Below are positions 36,737-50,210 of a stretch of DNA of 64,000 nt, piece after piece. A program made the position numbers and the translations under genes. The notes under the pieces were generated by a model that did not search any database, was not told the DNA's origin, and saw only the letters and a program-made list of their open reading frames with translations. Numbering within the stretch: position 1 is the stretch's first letter; each line of letters starts with the position of its first letter. Source of the stretch: Dendrocalamus latiflorus (taxonomy: Eukaryota > Streptophyta > Magnoliopsida > Poales > Poaceae); assembly GCA_017311315.1 (NCBI GenBank), contig CM029620.1:1741787-1805786 (forward strand). The letters run 5' to 3'.

Positions 36737-38263
36737 TAGTGCATGAGCTACAGTTCCATAAATATTCATTGGGCAAACTCGTTTCTTCAATGGTTTGTGT
36801 TCCTTTTCTGCTCTGTTTAATTGCATAAGTTCTTCTAAAGTTTATTTAATTTCTACTATAATGGTAATTTATATCAATGGAATTTATTGGGGATGGTCAA
36901 TGGCATGATTGTAACAATATAAAACTATACCTATATAATAGTGTAATGAAATTGTATAAAGGAACCGACAATTTGCAGGTGATCTGATGGTTAACCATGT
37001 TTCTTTTTATAGGTTTTTAATAGGTGTACGACCTGACAAGGGAGACATTGGAGGCAATTTGCTCATGTTGGTATAGACTAGTCACTTAACGTCAGTAGTT
37101 ATAGCTATATTGATATAGTTATTTATAATAAGTCTGGCACAACATATATTGAAATTGTCTTAGTTTTAGATCCTTTATTGTTTTTTACAAATGTAGTATA
37201 GCAACATTATTTTAATATTTTATTTTTATGGCATTGCAGATTACTGATGTTTTGTGGCATCCCTAGTGATTTTGTTCCAGCTCTTAAGTATGATCGATGC
37301 ATGGTCGCGAAGTTGGAGAGCATACATGGCTTTTTTTGTTCTCCAAGTCTTTTGGAGTTCATATGCTATATGTAAAATGGTCTAGATGATGGTTCATGCT
37401 ATTCTAGATATCAACTCATAAACACCTTGCCAGGTGCTTTTGTGAAGGCATTTTTTTAAATTGTCTCAAACATTGTTGTAGGCCGTACTTAAATGCCTTC
37501 TTTGTGGCCTTTTTAGGCATTCTACAACATTGCCTCTTGCATAGAAATATAGATCATGAGTCAATTTTTTGTCCAATGATTACTCTTTTGATTTAACAAT
37601 TTGTTTTACTACCATACCTGCCAGTATCTATCACAATTCTTCATAATAACCAAGTTAGATTGGTTGATCTGTTGGATCAGAAAAGCGTGTGGCTGAAGAA
37701 TATTTCATTTTGAATTCAAATTAGGTTTACTATTATATAAAGATAAGTGTTTGAGATGGGATTGTGTCTGAGATGAAAAGATAAGATGGTTTATTCTCTT
37801 CTCAGAGCTTGAAAGAAGTAGAGAGAACTGTTTATTTCATAGCTTTTTTGTTAGACCCAGAACCAATAAATGTTTGCACTCGGCATTGGAGCATAGAAAG
37901 CGAGATCATGTGAAAATGAGTTTAAATCTATTTGATTTTCTTATCAACCTAAAAGATAAAGTTTATATCACCTTATATAATTGTAGGGAGGAGGTAAGTA
38001 GTGATCGCCCACACAATCAAAAGAATTCTACTATTGTCCTATTTAATTTTACGTAGTTTTTTGTTTTTCCATGTTTCTTCTCGTCGTACTTGTTCCTCTC
38101 ATGATCACGATATATCTATAGCGCAGCTTGTGCTCAACCCAACAGTTTGGAAGTGGGCTCCAGCAACTACACGACATTAGTCATGTGAGGACCACGATGT
38201 GATTGCCTAACAACCAAGACGACACCGACTGCGACGTACTTGCAGACCATGAATTGGAAGGTC
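36737..38263. other. 3' flank of TNPD inside the CACTA element
   Basis: AT-rich, with no open frame above 60 codons that I can support. It leads to the subterminal repeats. Nothing else is recognisable. Confidence 0.4.
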
Positions 38264-38577
38264 ACATATATATGTTTCTTTGTAACACTTTAGTTGTAAC
38301 ATTGTTTTGTGTTACTATAGGGTATATATTTGGCACATATTTTACATGTTCCATTTATGTGTTACAACATAGTACAATCTTCGTAACATTTTACTTGTAA
38401 CATTAATTTTGTGTTACTATAATTGTTCTCAGTAACACATTTTTATAAAACAAGTGCTTTGTGTTACAACCATTGTCTGTAACACATTGTTTTATGTTAC
38501 TATGGAATTTCTTTGTAACACATTGACGAATGTGATACAGCAATGTATTACAGTATCCATGTTTTGTAGTAGTGATC
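38264..38577. repeat. CACTA terminus with GTAACAC subterminal repeats
   Basis: About ten copies of gtaacac/tgtgttac-type words precede a perfect CACTA end (…TTTTGTAGTAGTG) at 38577. In orientation it is the end that follows TNPD. It directly abuts the TNPD first exon on the opposite strand. Confidence 0.85.
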
Positions 38578-38785
38578 CACGCAGCATTCCATTACACACT
38601 AAGTGCTCATACACTGTTTCTTGCGTATGTAACGGCCTATTGACACATTTGACACAAGGACATCGAATCTTCGAATCTGATCTTTTCCCACTGTAGGCAA
38701 ACTTGAGAAAACCCTCTACCCCGGCTATGTAGTCGTCACTTGGTCTTTCAGATTGCAACAACCTCTTAATAGCACTTAACTCCAT
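38578..38785 (-). pseudogene. Separated N-terminal exon of TNPD (Transpos_assoc domain)
   Basis: Read leftward from the ATG at 38785 the frame encodes about 70 residues with SDDYIAGVEGFLKFA, CPCVKC and EHLVCNGM, the order of conserved residues in the Transpos_assoc domain (PF13963 type) that begins CACTA TNPD proteins. It stops at the CACTA end at 38577, just after CNGMLRG, where relatives continue to a W-x-x-HGE motif. That motif opens the inverted body at 33396. A splice acceptor (TTTTTAG) precedes the ATG on this strand. Confidence 0.8.
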
Positions 38786-38839
38786 TAATTCACTAAAAAC
38801 AAGAAATACTATTATTGCATTAGTAATGTGGTACTTCAA

Positions 38840-40588
38840 TATCTAGAATAGAAAGTTGTGAACTACATAAATGAGCTCTAAAATTACCAAATGATAATAG
38901 AACCTATGAGTTGAAAGTGGAGAAATTCATTACCATTGTTCTTATCACTTTAGCTATCTTAATAAACACATTACCATTGTGCTATCCTCGACATGTTTAT
39001 AAATAACAAGTGCAGCCACTAGCTACAGAACTGAATATCCAGACAAGTTTGCTTTGTTTTCTTCATCAATTGATCTTTCTACCAAATGTCAGTGATGTAC
39101 ATGTACAAATGTCTATGACATTTCTATGAACTATGCAGGCCACTCCATAGAAAGGTGCAGAATTTTCTAACACTTGCATGCGAGCAAAGATGAAATGACA
39201 GAGAACATGCAAGCCCTCATGCAGTGACTCTTACATGGTACGACGCTTAATAGTGACTCAACAACAATGATAACAACATGTTGTGATCAATAGTAGTCAA
39301 TTTTCTAACAAAATGTAAAAAAATGCATTTTCAAATTTCCAGACCCCCAATTGACAATGATTCGCCAGAACATAATCTAGAACCCTCTCATATGGTCCTT
39401 TACAATTGAATATCCAATTTGCTGGAATTATTTAAGTCATACCTTATGACAGCTAATTTTGAGCTCTTCAAGTTGAAAGGCTCCGGAGTCTCAGTACAAG
39501 TCATTGGTTGGACAACTGAGGCTATGGCAAAGAGTAAACTTCATATAGTTTGGATAAGAGTAGCTGGGGTACCTAACACTAAGAAGAATTACCATCCTCT
39601 CTATATGAAGAATTCTTATAATTCTGCATACATCATAGAGTCACATTTTTTTTCTCTGAAGCTCACATTGTTTCGCAGCATTACCACTTCACCAGCATGC
39701 CATGAGTCGCTTTCATGTTATTATATATTAATAACTCCTACCTCCCCAGTTCCAAGCCTTATGCCTTGTTAATTGTTGTTCATGTTGGATATAACCGATC
39801 TTTTTTATCATGGGCATTGCCACATAAAGACTGGTGAACAATGTATAGATTCCTTTTTTTACAAGAAGGCTTGCAGACTGCCAGACTGGTGAAGTTTGTT
39901 GTACAATTGTATTGCTTGTTTACCCATACTTGATATGAATGCTGACCTACAAATCTTATAGGAGCATTGATCCCTTACTTTAGAAATCTCTTTTTTTTCC
40001 TGTAACAGTACAAGCACTGCTGTGAATTTTTGCTTCATGTAATCATGTGTACTCAATCACCATTTAATTTCACCCTTTTATACTTCACTGATTAATCATA
40101 AGTACAAGCACATAGGAAGAGCCCTCCTATATCTACCATGAATTGATGAACATATGACTTCACTGTCAACAGCATACCTACAAGAGAAATTGCAGCCAAG
40201 TGCTTGTCTCAGCAACAGCTTAAAGACCACCAGTGACCAGTCTATAAACCTTTAACCTTCTGACAATGCAGCATATCGTGCAAACTAACACAAAAGAAAT
40301 TAGGAAAATACCCGGTCAATTTACAGTTCGTTTATTGTAACCAGTGAGAATTAACATTTGAATCCTTCAGAATAAAGACATCATTCATACGATTATCTCA
40401 ATGATTCGAAGACTTTTAGATGGACTTCCTTAGTTCCTCACTTCCTCTGCTGAATGCTGAATCGCCGATACATGTTCATGTTCCTTTCTCCTGCCTCCCA
40501 ATGAAACTGGCAATACATTAGTGAATTGATATCAGCGAGAAAGTGCAAAGATCCCCAACAGCCAACACCAACAAAATGGAAAGCTCAC
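38840..40588 (-). other. Probable 5' intron of TNPD
   Basis: AT-rich and without a supported gene. On the minus strand the GC-rich leader ends with a donor AG|GTGAGC at about 40588, and an acceptor lies next to the TNPD first coding exon. Long leader introns are common in CACTA transposase genes. The plus-strand frame at 39419-39772 is not recognised. Confidence 0.4.
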
Positions 40589-41300
40589 CTATTCAGGTCG
40601 GGCGCCGCCGCGCCGGGCGGAGTCACGGAGGGTCGGAGGGCGACCGGCGACGAGACGACAGACAAGCCGACGAGGGAGTACTGCGCTGCGGCTGGACTGA
40701 GCCTAAGGAGTGAGGATGAGGAAGGACTGCGCCGGATCTGTGGGGGCGACGAGGGGCGGTGGCGGCGAGGAGGGGCGAGGGGGGCGGCGGCGGGGGAGAG
40801 GAGGGGGCGACAAGGGGGACGGGGTGGGGGCGGCCGGCGGCGGGGGCGACGAGGGGCGGTGGCGGCGGGGGGGCGGCGAGGAGGGGCGGGGGGTGAGGAG
40901 GGGCGGTGGAGGCGACGAGGGAAGGTGGCGGCGGGGGGCGGCGAGGAGGGGCGGGGGGCCAGGAGGGGTGGCTGCGTCAGGGGAGGCCGGGAGGGTCTCG
41001 AGGGAGTGCGGACTGCGAAGTGGGGATTGGGGAACTGGGGTAGTGGGGTGGGGGGTCTGGGCCTGGGGGAGTCACGGGCTCACGCAGACCGGCCCGGCAA
41101 AGACGCAGAGTGCAGACTGCAGACCAGGCTCGAGCTTGTCCGAATTATTCGAGTTCGGCTCGACCAGGCTCGCGAGCTTATGACGAAGCTCGAGTTCGGT
41201 TCGTTATAAGCTCGAGCCGAGTTCGAATCGAATCTAGAGCGAGCCAAACTCAAACAGTTCATGAGCCTCGAGCTTTTTTACAGCCCTATGTATAGCTGAT
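40589..41300 (-). promoter_or_regulatory. GC-rich leader/promoter block on the TNPD side
   Basis: Strongly GC- and CpG-rich (ggcggcggg words), ending in AGCTCGAGC-rich repeat sequence at 41130-41285 that resembles a widespread grass repeat ending tacagcccta. The plus-strand frames here (40526-41209 and others) are Gly/Arg-rich repeat translations. I infer a promoter and untranslated exon reading leftward. Confidence 0.4.
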
Positions 41301-43200
41301 TTTTTGCAAAAAAATTTGGGTATTCAACTGAATACCTATGAATTACTGTAGATCCGCCACTGTGGACTAGGTTACCTTTTAAGAAAACACAACAACTCTT
41401 ATGAAGCCTTGGCAAAAATTCATTGATTACACCATTACTGCATTATTGCAAAAATTTCCTTTCGTTGCATTTGATCACATGATTCATTGATTGTTAGTTG
41501 TTACAGTCAACACTCATTCACTCAACACGGCAACACCATTACTGCATTACAGATTACACCAACAGGCAAAAGTCCAACAGGTTACAGATCCAACACTGCG
41601 GGGAAGCGGGGCGGCGCCGGGAGGCGAGAAGAGTCGCGGCACCGAGAGGCGGGGTCGCGGGTAGGCGGGGCGGCGCCGGGAGGCGGGGAGGCGGGGCGGC
41701 GCTTTTTCGGCTTCGGTTAGGGTTCGGACTGAGGCGAGCGCGAGCGAGCCCCGTGGGCGACTGGGCCGACTGCCGAGCGCCCGAGCGAGAGTGTGCGGCG
41801 AGCGCGTGATGGGCCGAGCGGGCGCCGAGCCTGACGGGCTGGCGACTGGGCTACCTGAGCTGGATGCTAACAATTCTACCCCGCGCAACGAACCCAGCTC
41901 GCTCAAAAATGTCTGCTACACCGAGCTTTCCCCCTCCAATTTTTAGAAGATACCCAACACGCCTCGGTACACAGCGTTCAATTGTTATGCACACGCCTCC
42001 TTCCTTCACCGGCACAGCCCCTCCTCGCGGGCCGTGCCGAACACCTTCATCTCCCAATTGCAATCTGCGTCTCAGCTAGGGCAGCAACTAGACGACCGGG
42101 CATTAGGTCATTGCGGACGGCCACTTGCACTCACAACCAACAAGTCAAAAGCAACAAGGTAATTCAACTTTAGGGATGAAAACGATCAGATGGAGGCCAA
42201 ATCACTTTCACTTTCACATAGTTTTCCCAAAAACGTAATCGCTACGATATTTCAAAAATGAATACGGTGTCGGTATTCCGGTAATTTCGAAAAGGACAGT
42301 AACCGATCCAAAAGCACATCGATAACGATCGAAAATCATGGCGACGATATTTAAGAAACGATAAACACGTTAAACTGTAGAACACGACAAGAGTCATATA
42401 ACTTGACCTATCGCACATGACACTTAAGAATCATTCACAATTATACAGTGGCATACTAGGGCATCGCCACCGTCGCCGTCGCCGTTATCATTTCCGTTTT
42501 TTCGGTTACCACTATGTTTTCTTTTAGGCTGAAAATCAAAAAATTCTCGAAAATGATTTCTAGAAATCGGAAATTAACGTTTTTGTTTTCAAATAACCCT
42601 ATTTATTTTTCTTCAATTCTACTAAATTCTTCGCGTCAACTAGTGCTCGAATAAATTTGCATTCCTTAATTTCAAATACATGTTCGAAGATCCAAGGTTG
42701 TTTTGCAGATTGGTTAAAATATATATCTCTTATCTCTACGACTTGTCTATCTCTACTACATACTTCTTTTATTTCAAATAGCATACTTCATACTTTGAGG
42801 TTATTGGCATCAACATGTCTGCTGTCACAAACCCTTCAAAAAAGGATGTTTTCATTTGTTAAAAAAATGAGAACTCTATGGACATACTACTTTAAAATTG
42901 CATGCTTCAGACTTCCACGAAATATCCATGTTTGCGGTAACACACCCTTCAAGAAAAGGATATACTAATTTTTGTAAAAATGTGAAAACTATGGACGTAA
43001 TCCTTTAATTTAAGATTGTGTACCTCAGACTTGCATTGTATCTGAAAAACATGAGAGTTATGTTTGAGAAATTGTGAAATTAGTACCCTCTTTCATACTC
43101 CAAATGGCCAGATATACTTGAGATGCACCGCATAAGTGTATATACTACCTGTAGGAGCATACATTCTTCATCTTATATACTTCCTAGGACCCACATACTC
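41301..43200. other. Central spacer of the large CACTA element
   Basis: Contains a second GC-rich block (41595-41850) and an AT-rich stretch. At 42174-42500 a tttagggatgaaaacg start followed by ccgttatcatttccgttttt resembles a hAT-type MITE of grasses, but I could not confirm ends. No gene is supported. Confidence 0.35.
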
Positions 43201-46078
43201 CTTTTCGTGAGTACTTCAATTGAACGGTTCTATACGGTCATCTTCGCGCGCTCGCGATCCTCACGATCGTCCGCGCGCGCCTTTTTTTTCGTTGCGCTCG
43301 GCTCCGAGTCGATCCCTCTAGTTTTTCCCCCACGACTCCACGCCCACGTTCACCCAATAGTTCTCCGTCGCCCAATAGTTTCCCCCACGATCCCTCTACT
43401 CCTCCTTCTCCGTCGCCGCAGTTCCCAGAGATCTCTCCGCAGTTCCTCCTTCTCCAATCTGTTTGCAGGTGGAGGATCTCGCCGTCGTTGGGGAGGAGGG
43501 CGGAGATTAGCCAGGGACGGTCGCCGGAGCCTCTGGATTTCTTCATCTGGACTGTGGAGGTGCCCTTAGTTCGTCATCTCAGCTTTTCAGTTTTTTCTTG
43601 TAAATACATGTACTTTTTTGTGTGAAATTTAATGTTGCTTTTCTCCATTGTTCATTCTTTCCAGTTATGTTTTATTAGAGGAATTTATTCTCGTTGTTTG
43701 GATTCTAAAAACGTGTGCTTGTTTGGTTTCTTCATATAGATTGTGGTGGCAGTACGCACTAATATTTGTTCTACTTATTTGTGCCGTTATCTTAATGCTA
43801 TTTTGGAAATTTAATACCTTTATTGTGTATTGGCAACAAAATAGGTTTTAGTATGGGACTTTGTTGAGGGCGATTTGGAAATAAATCATATGAATTTTTT
43901 TCTTGAAGATAATTCTTTGATTTCGGAATGTTGCTTTATGTTGCCTTAGCTTTGAGTCTTCGTTTGCACTACAGCTTTAATGCCCCTCTATTTTTCATGA
44001 TAGTGACACTTGAGCTAAGTGATTGAGATGAGATAGTCATTATACATCTATGGTACTTGGAGTACCTTCCCCCTTATCTTTTACTTTCCTCTAATTAGTA
44101 CATTCTTTATGCGTAAGATCATAATTTGCTTTTGCTTATGTCTTGTCACATTTGCGTGATTAGTATGATATAGAATTCGAAAATAATCCTTTCTATGAAT
44201 TTTGCTGATTAATCTGTAGGGCTCATGCTTTAGCTTCTACTAACTTTCAGTGCGGATGATTTACTACTCTGTGCAATTTCACATACTATGATAAACCTTT
44301 ACTTTCAAAGGGAAAATTTTTCGGTTTACAGGATCACAAAACTGGGATGTTGGCAAGGAACGCTTTCCGTGTGTAATATAATACAAACTATTTCTTTATT
44401 CACCTTTAGATGTGTTAGTGTAGGTTATCTGCTTATAGATAGTGCAAATAGATAGCCAATAGTGCAATAACTTAAAACTAAATAAATTGCACTGCCGTAA
44501 AACGTTATACTATCTATCCTTGTTGTCTGAGAATAATAGCACCACCGTAATTGGAAGGAGGAAGGGGGAGAGGGGCTGGGAAAGTGCACGTGCTGAATGC
44601 CTGAATCAACTTTAGCCATTTTGTTTTTCAGTATGTAGGAGCCTCTTCTGGCTGAATCTAGTCTAACAGGGTGAGCTCTTTAGTTCTCTAGTTATGTATG
44701 GCGAGCAATGTTGGTACTTATGGGTTATCTTCTTTTTATTTTGGAACAAATTTGATTTCTTACGTTGAAACTGATTTTCTTGTTTATGACACGTGTTGAA
44801 CCTATCTTTGAGAGAGAGAAAATGAACACTCCTGTTTTCGGTATGAAAGCCACATTTGGTGCTCTGCTCTCCCAGTTTGGCAAGATTCTCCTGGAACAAA
44901 TGGCCTACTTAGCCTGATAGGCAAATAAAACTGGCCTCCTTTTGTTCTACTGAACTAAACATATGTTTTAGGCTTTTAGCTAGGTAGGTAAAAAGTAAGG
45001 AGCTGATTCATATCTTGCACAAGTTGGACAAAGTCTTTTATGCTGCCCGACTATGAGATGATTTGGCAAACACTGCAAAAGCATGGTTACTTGTCAAGGC
45101 AATTATTTGCAGTAGAGAAAGGCATAGTTGGAAGAGGGAACTATAGGTTTAGTATTAAAAAGGTGTCCCGGATGAAAAATGCTGGCTGGGATAGAGAGCT
45201 TAAGCATTGTCAAAACTTTGGTGCTGTATTGAATAGATCTTTTTTATAAGTTCTTTTGTGACTGGATCATCCTAGATTCCCAGTGGTTTATGAGCAAGCC
45301 ATGCCCCACTTTTCTTCGCATAAATGGCCACCAGTTGTGCGCAAGATTTCTTTTTGCCAAAGTTTGATGTCCCACAAAACTTGTTGGCTGCTAACCCTGT
45401 CCTCCAAACTTACACCCCTTATAAATTTCGTAGGCATGAATTGCTTTAAAAAAAATGTACACATGGTGCTACTCTGATTGTGAAACGACATGTCCAATAT
45501 TATCAACGATATGCAGTTCTGCACTTTGGGCAAGCACCAATTGCCATACTTATGGGCATGCCTCCTTTTCCAGCTTTCATAGGCATGAATTGCTTTAAAA
45601 CAAATGTACACATGGTGCTACTCTGATTGTGAAACGACATGTCCAATATTATCAACGATATGCAGTTCTGCACTTTGGGCAAGCACCAATTGCCATACTT
45701 ATGGGCATGCCTCCTTTTTCAGCAAGAAGAGACCGCATCCAGATCTACTTTGCTGTAGCGTTTGCTAGAGCGATAAACTATAGGTTGTTTCCTAGCACTC
45801 CAAGATATTAAATTACAGCCAAAGAATACTGCAAGGTAAAATTATAATTGGAACCTTTTTTTATTCATATTTATATGTGTCCTGCTCTACATGCTTCAAT
45901 CTAAACCATAGCACTTTACTTTTTCTCAAGCTTTAAGTTCAAATATTATTACAAATATGCGCTTTTGTCTAATTATTATTCTTTTGTTATACTTGATTCT
46001 TATTTGTGAATTATCCTATGCTTCATTCTTATTTTCCTATTGGTGCTAAATTTTAATTAGATTGTGATACTATGGCTG
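43201..46078 (+). other. Leader region of TNPA with a 159-bp tandem duplication
   Basis: A CT-rich then GC-rich block (43240-43560) ends in a possible donor (ggag|gtgccc), consistent with an untranslated first exon. Then comes AT-rich intron-like DNA. At 45433-45730 a 159-bp unit (ggcatgaattgctttaaa...) occurs twice. No protein domain was recognised before 46079. Confidence 0.4.
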
Positions 46079-49000
46079 CGGATATTTGAACCCTAAATCT
46101 TGAATGCGACGGGGCAGCTCCAAGTCAGAAACATGTGCAAAGGGAAATGGATAGAGATGAGATATGCTTTTACAACTTGATTGATCTGATCGAGGAATAT
46201 GGGTACACATCAGTCGACTATCTATTCTACAAGAGAAGAGATAGTTTGGTCGCAATAGAACAAGATTTTGAAGTGATGGAAATGCTTAATGAGTATGAGA
46301 GCGAGAAGATGGTGAGCTTATTTGTGACGAGGAAGAGGCTGGCCACCTTAGTGCCTACCAAGTGCAACAAAGAACCATCCAAATCTGAACCAAACAAAAT
46401 TAAAGGTAGTAGAATGAATATATAATTTACTCTTTTATGTATATTTGATTATTCAAGTACAACTTAACTGTTGCAAATTATGGTAGTCATCAAATATTTA
46501 TTTTCATCAAAGATAAGTAGATTCGACTCCATCATTGTTCGTGATTTAGTAAGTGTAATCATGGCAGTCTAATAAAAAGATTATAGAGCCCTTGATTGTA
46601 TTTATTCTAAACATGTGTTCATGTCCCCAACATTTGTTCGCAGGAAAAGGAGGTATAAAGAAAAAGAAACATTTAAATGTAAAGCATACTGAAGCACTAT
46701 ACACCAATGAAGTTGAGGAGCATGATGATGAGAACCAGAACACATCAGGTACATATGTAGTTAGATCAATGCAATTTATGTGGGCTGCATCTTCAATTGG
46801 TTAGTATTACTATTAAGTTTTTTTGATAGGTGATGGTGATGAAGTACGTAAGAGAAAGGGGACCGTTTTAACACATGTTTGGGATCTACCTGAAGGGGAT
46901 CGGATACTAGTAAAATGCAACATCCTTGGGCAACCCATTGGAGAAGAAGGTGGTCTCTTAGGGCAATTTTTAGGCACCATAGCAAGAAATGGTGGATATT
47001 GTCCAGTGGATATCAAAGATTGGAGAAAAGTCAAGAAGATTAGTGCTAAAACTATAATTCAGCTCATACAGGTTTGCTAAATTTTACAAGATGTTATATT
47101 GTGAATTTAAGTTTTTGTGTGCTAGTTTTCATGTGAGAAAGTAAAGTTCATGGAAAATATCTATATAACCCCCCTGACGTTTGGTAGTGTGTCTACTTCA
47201 CCCCCTGAACTACAATTAGGGGGTTATGTAGAGTTTTTCCTAAAATTCATTCATCAGTAACTCTTTCTTATTTCAGACAAAGTTTCTCTATTCTCGTTCA
47301 TGTGAGAAATGGATATTGAAATCAATTGGAAGAGATTGGAGAAAATACAAGGCAACATTAAAAAAGACACTATTCAATCCAAAGAAAAAAAGGTCTGTTT
47401 TGTACCAGCGTTGTCCAAATGATGTCGATGAAGAACAATGGATTGCCTTAGTAAAATATTGGAAGTCAAAAGAAGGAAAGGTAGGAAAAGGGTAGCATTA
47501 TTTATGCTATTTAGCATTTTTTACGATAATTATTTATTATATCCTCAATTTTTATGTATATATTGGTTAATTCTTTTGTTAATTTACTTTCTTGTAGGCC
47601 CTTAGTGAGAAGAACAAATTAAGTCGTGAAATGAAAAAGACAACACATACAGCTGGTACAAAGAGTTATGCTCGTTGGGCTGAAGACTTGGTGAGTCATC
47701 TTGCATTGTTTAAAAAATTTATGTATGTTTTCCTTTTCTTTTCTTTTATTGATATTGTTTTCAGAGACAAGCTGACCCTGAAAAAAAGCGGCCACATAGA
47801 GCAAAGGTTTACTTGGCAACTCACAGAAAAAAGGGAAATGGGACAAATGAGACTATAGTATGATACATACACATGAGATTTTGGCAAATTTGAAGCCTTT
47901 TAGTTTGTTTAATGTATGAATGTCTTAATTATAGGTTCAGTTGGAAAATCTCCTTGACACACAACCAGAATTAGTACAAAATAGCGAGGGAAGAGTTGCA
48001 TGGGAAGGTGATGCATTACATCAAGTATTGGGAGAAGAGAAAGCTGGACAAGTACATGGCACGGGATTGCTTCCAATTCCGAAACAAGTCTATGGTCGAA
48101 CAACACGTCATTTCAAGGACATTGATATAGTTACACTAGGTGGATCATCATCTGATGTAGAGACTCACATGTTGGAGGAAATAAGGCAACTCAAGGAGCA
48201 TTCTAAAATGCAAGACAAAGTGATTGAAGAATTAAAAAGCAATCAGAGGCACCATGAGAATGAGGAGCCAACAATGGTAGCAATGTCTATTTTAATTTGT
48301 AACTATATTATATTGAAATGTTACTCAACCTCTTTATCTTTTCTAGGTGAATTGCACAACAAGTGATCATGGTAATTCTCAAAAACAAGGAATGCATTTT
48401 AACATAAAGGTATTTCCTTTATTTTCATGTTTTCATCTAATTTAGTATCTCTTGACTTTAATATTGTTTGAAATTTTCAGAGAGTTCAATGTGTTGCACC
48501 AAATCAGAAGGACGTATTGCTTAAGCAGACGAACGAATTGGTAAAATGTCTTGCTTGTGAAATTAGTACTTCTTTACCCACAAAGTTTTTTTTAATAACT
48601 AATGCTATCCGCCTTTCTGATCTTTACTGGGATAAAGAAAGATGTGAATCTAAATATAGTGATGATGATGATAATCTATATTTGTCTAGTGAAAAGGTTA
48701 TCAATTGGTCTCTTGTCTTTATGAATAATAATATACTCTTCATTCATTATACGTCAATATTATTGCCCGGTGATTATGATTTAATGATTTTCTATTGGAA
48801 CTAGTGCCAAGGTCATGCTGATGACAAGGAAATATTAATTGAGGAAGCAGAAGCATCATCCCCACATGGCTCTGCTATAGATTCTAGACAAATAGAGGCA
48901 CACCTTTTCAATGAACCATTGAATAAGATATATTTTACTTGCAATGTCAAATTTATTCAAGATAAGTATTACATAACTTTGTAAAAATGTATAAATACAA

Positions 49001-50210
49001 TTATCTTTCTCTTCATTTCAGTTTGATTCTTGTCCAAGGATTTCTGGCGAAGGTAGAATAACAAAGAAACAAAAGGTATATAAGAATCAAATGTTTCCAT
49101 TTATTATAGTAATATTTGTGCCATATATTATTACATACCTCATTTTACATGTGTAAGGATCATCAGGATGTGGCTCGCGACAAGGCTACATGCCAGAAGC
49201 GTCCAAAACATATGCAAGATCATCCAATGAAGGTATATAGATATAATATCACTTGTTCTAGTAGCTGCATTATCTTGATACTAGTGGACACGCACGTGTG
49301 TATAAAAAAACTTTATACACAATACGGGGATTGCTTACACATTAATAATTTATTAAATAGTTTTCCACGAGAAAAAAGATTTAGCTAAACAACTACTAAG
49401 AAGATACAATAATACCCGTGCCTACATACTTAAGATCGTATATTAGTAATGCTTAATGTTATTTCAGTTCAAATAAATATGACCGCAACCAATAATACCC
49501 GTGCCTACACTCAGTTCATCAGCAGCAATCATTTCAGCTTTTGCTTTGTCTATCTTTTCTTGGTAGGAGCATATTTTTTTGCTGATAATCTGCTATGTCA
49601 TATGCAAAAGGATCATGAAATTAAGATGGCCATAATGTTCTATCTCTGAAGTTTATTGCTGCACAGTAGGTTTTAGGTGCTATCAAACAGTTTATTGTTA
49701 ATGTTATCCATATTAGTTCTGCAATATGAAGTGTCGATTCCATTTTCATAAAGATATAGGCCACACTTACTCTTAGCAACATGTGCCGCTATCTTGATAT
49801 ATACAACAAATGCTTGTTGGTCGCTAAGTGATTATGTCAAATTAATGCAGGTTGGGTCCACAATGCTACTCATGACTGCCAAATATCCAAATAAGGAAAT
49901 TGTGGCATATGCAACTATTATTAGCACTAATCCAAAAGCAAATGTTGGTGGAGTTGAGACAGGAAAACAATTCTACAAAGTGCGTATCAATCATCCCGTT
50001 GAAAAAGATGAGCCATTAGTGAGGCCTATGCCTACCTACAACAACATTGGTGACGCCCATGCCAAAGGAGTACCAATTGCTTGGCCTTCGATATTTGTAT
50101 GTTTGAACTAGCTTTCTAAACTTTACTTTACTGTGGTGTACATGGATAGAATAACACTTAATGTTACAACTTGCTACCTATTTGCAGGTTCAAATGATCA
50201 ATGGCTGAAT
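46079..50210 (+). CDS. TNPA-like CACTA accessory protein (Transposase_24 type), multi-exon
   Basis: TNPA proteins of En/Spm elements bind the subterminal repeats and assist TNPD. Supported exons are about 46120-46404, 46643-46749, 46829-47072, 47276-47479, 47597-47690, 47765-47857, 47936-48276, 48348-48408, 48481-48540, later small exons near 48804, 49020 and 49158, and 49850-50097. Visible blocks: DYLFYKRRDS with a VMEMLNEY helix near the N-terminus; VLTHVWDLPEGDRILV; a Transposase_24-like block with SIGRDWRKYKATLKK and RWAEDL; a coiled-coil-prone segment LEEIRQLKEHSKMQDKV; and a C-terminal block YKVRINHPVEKDEPLVRP. Most borders obey GT-AG. I saw no clear stop inside the main exons, so it could still be expressed. 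Small exons are uncertain. Confidence 0.65.
47152..47240. mobile_element. 89-bp MITE-like palindrome in a TNPA intron
   Basis: GGAAAATATCTATATAACCC on the left faces the inverted copy GGGTTATGTAGAGTTTTTCC on the right. No target duplication was established. Confidence 0.5.

Noticed and set aside
40526..41209. 227-codon Gly/Arg-rich frame as a gene
   Set aside because: Repeat composition (ggcggcggg), frames open in parallel, and the block fits a GC-rich leader of the CACTA element on the other strand.
41130..41290. AGCTCGAGC-rich stretch as a defined MITE
   Set aside because: It resembles a widespread grass repeat, but I could not find a pair of terminal repeats or a target duplication.
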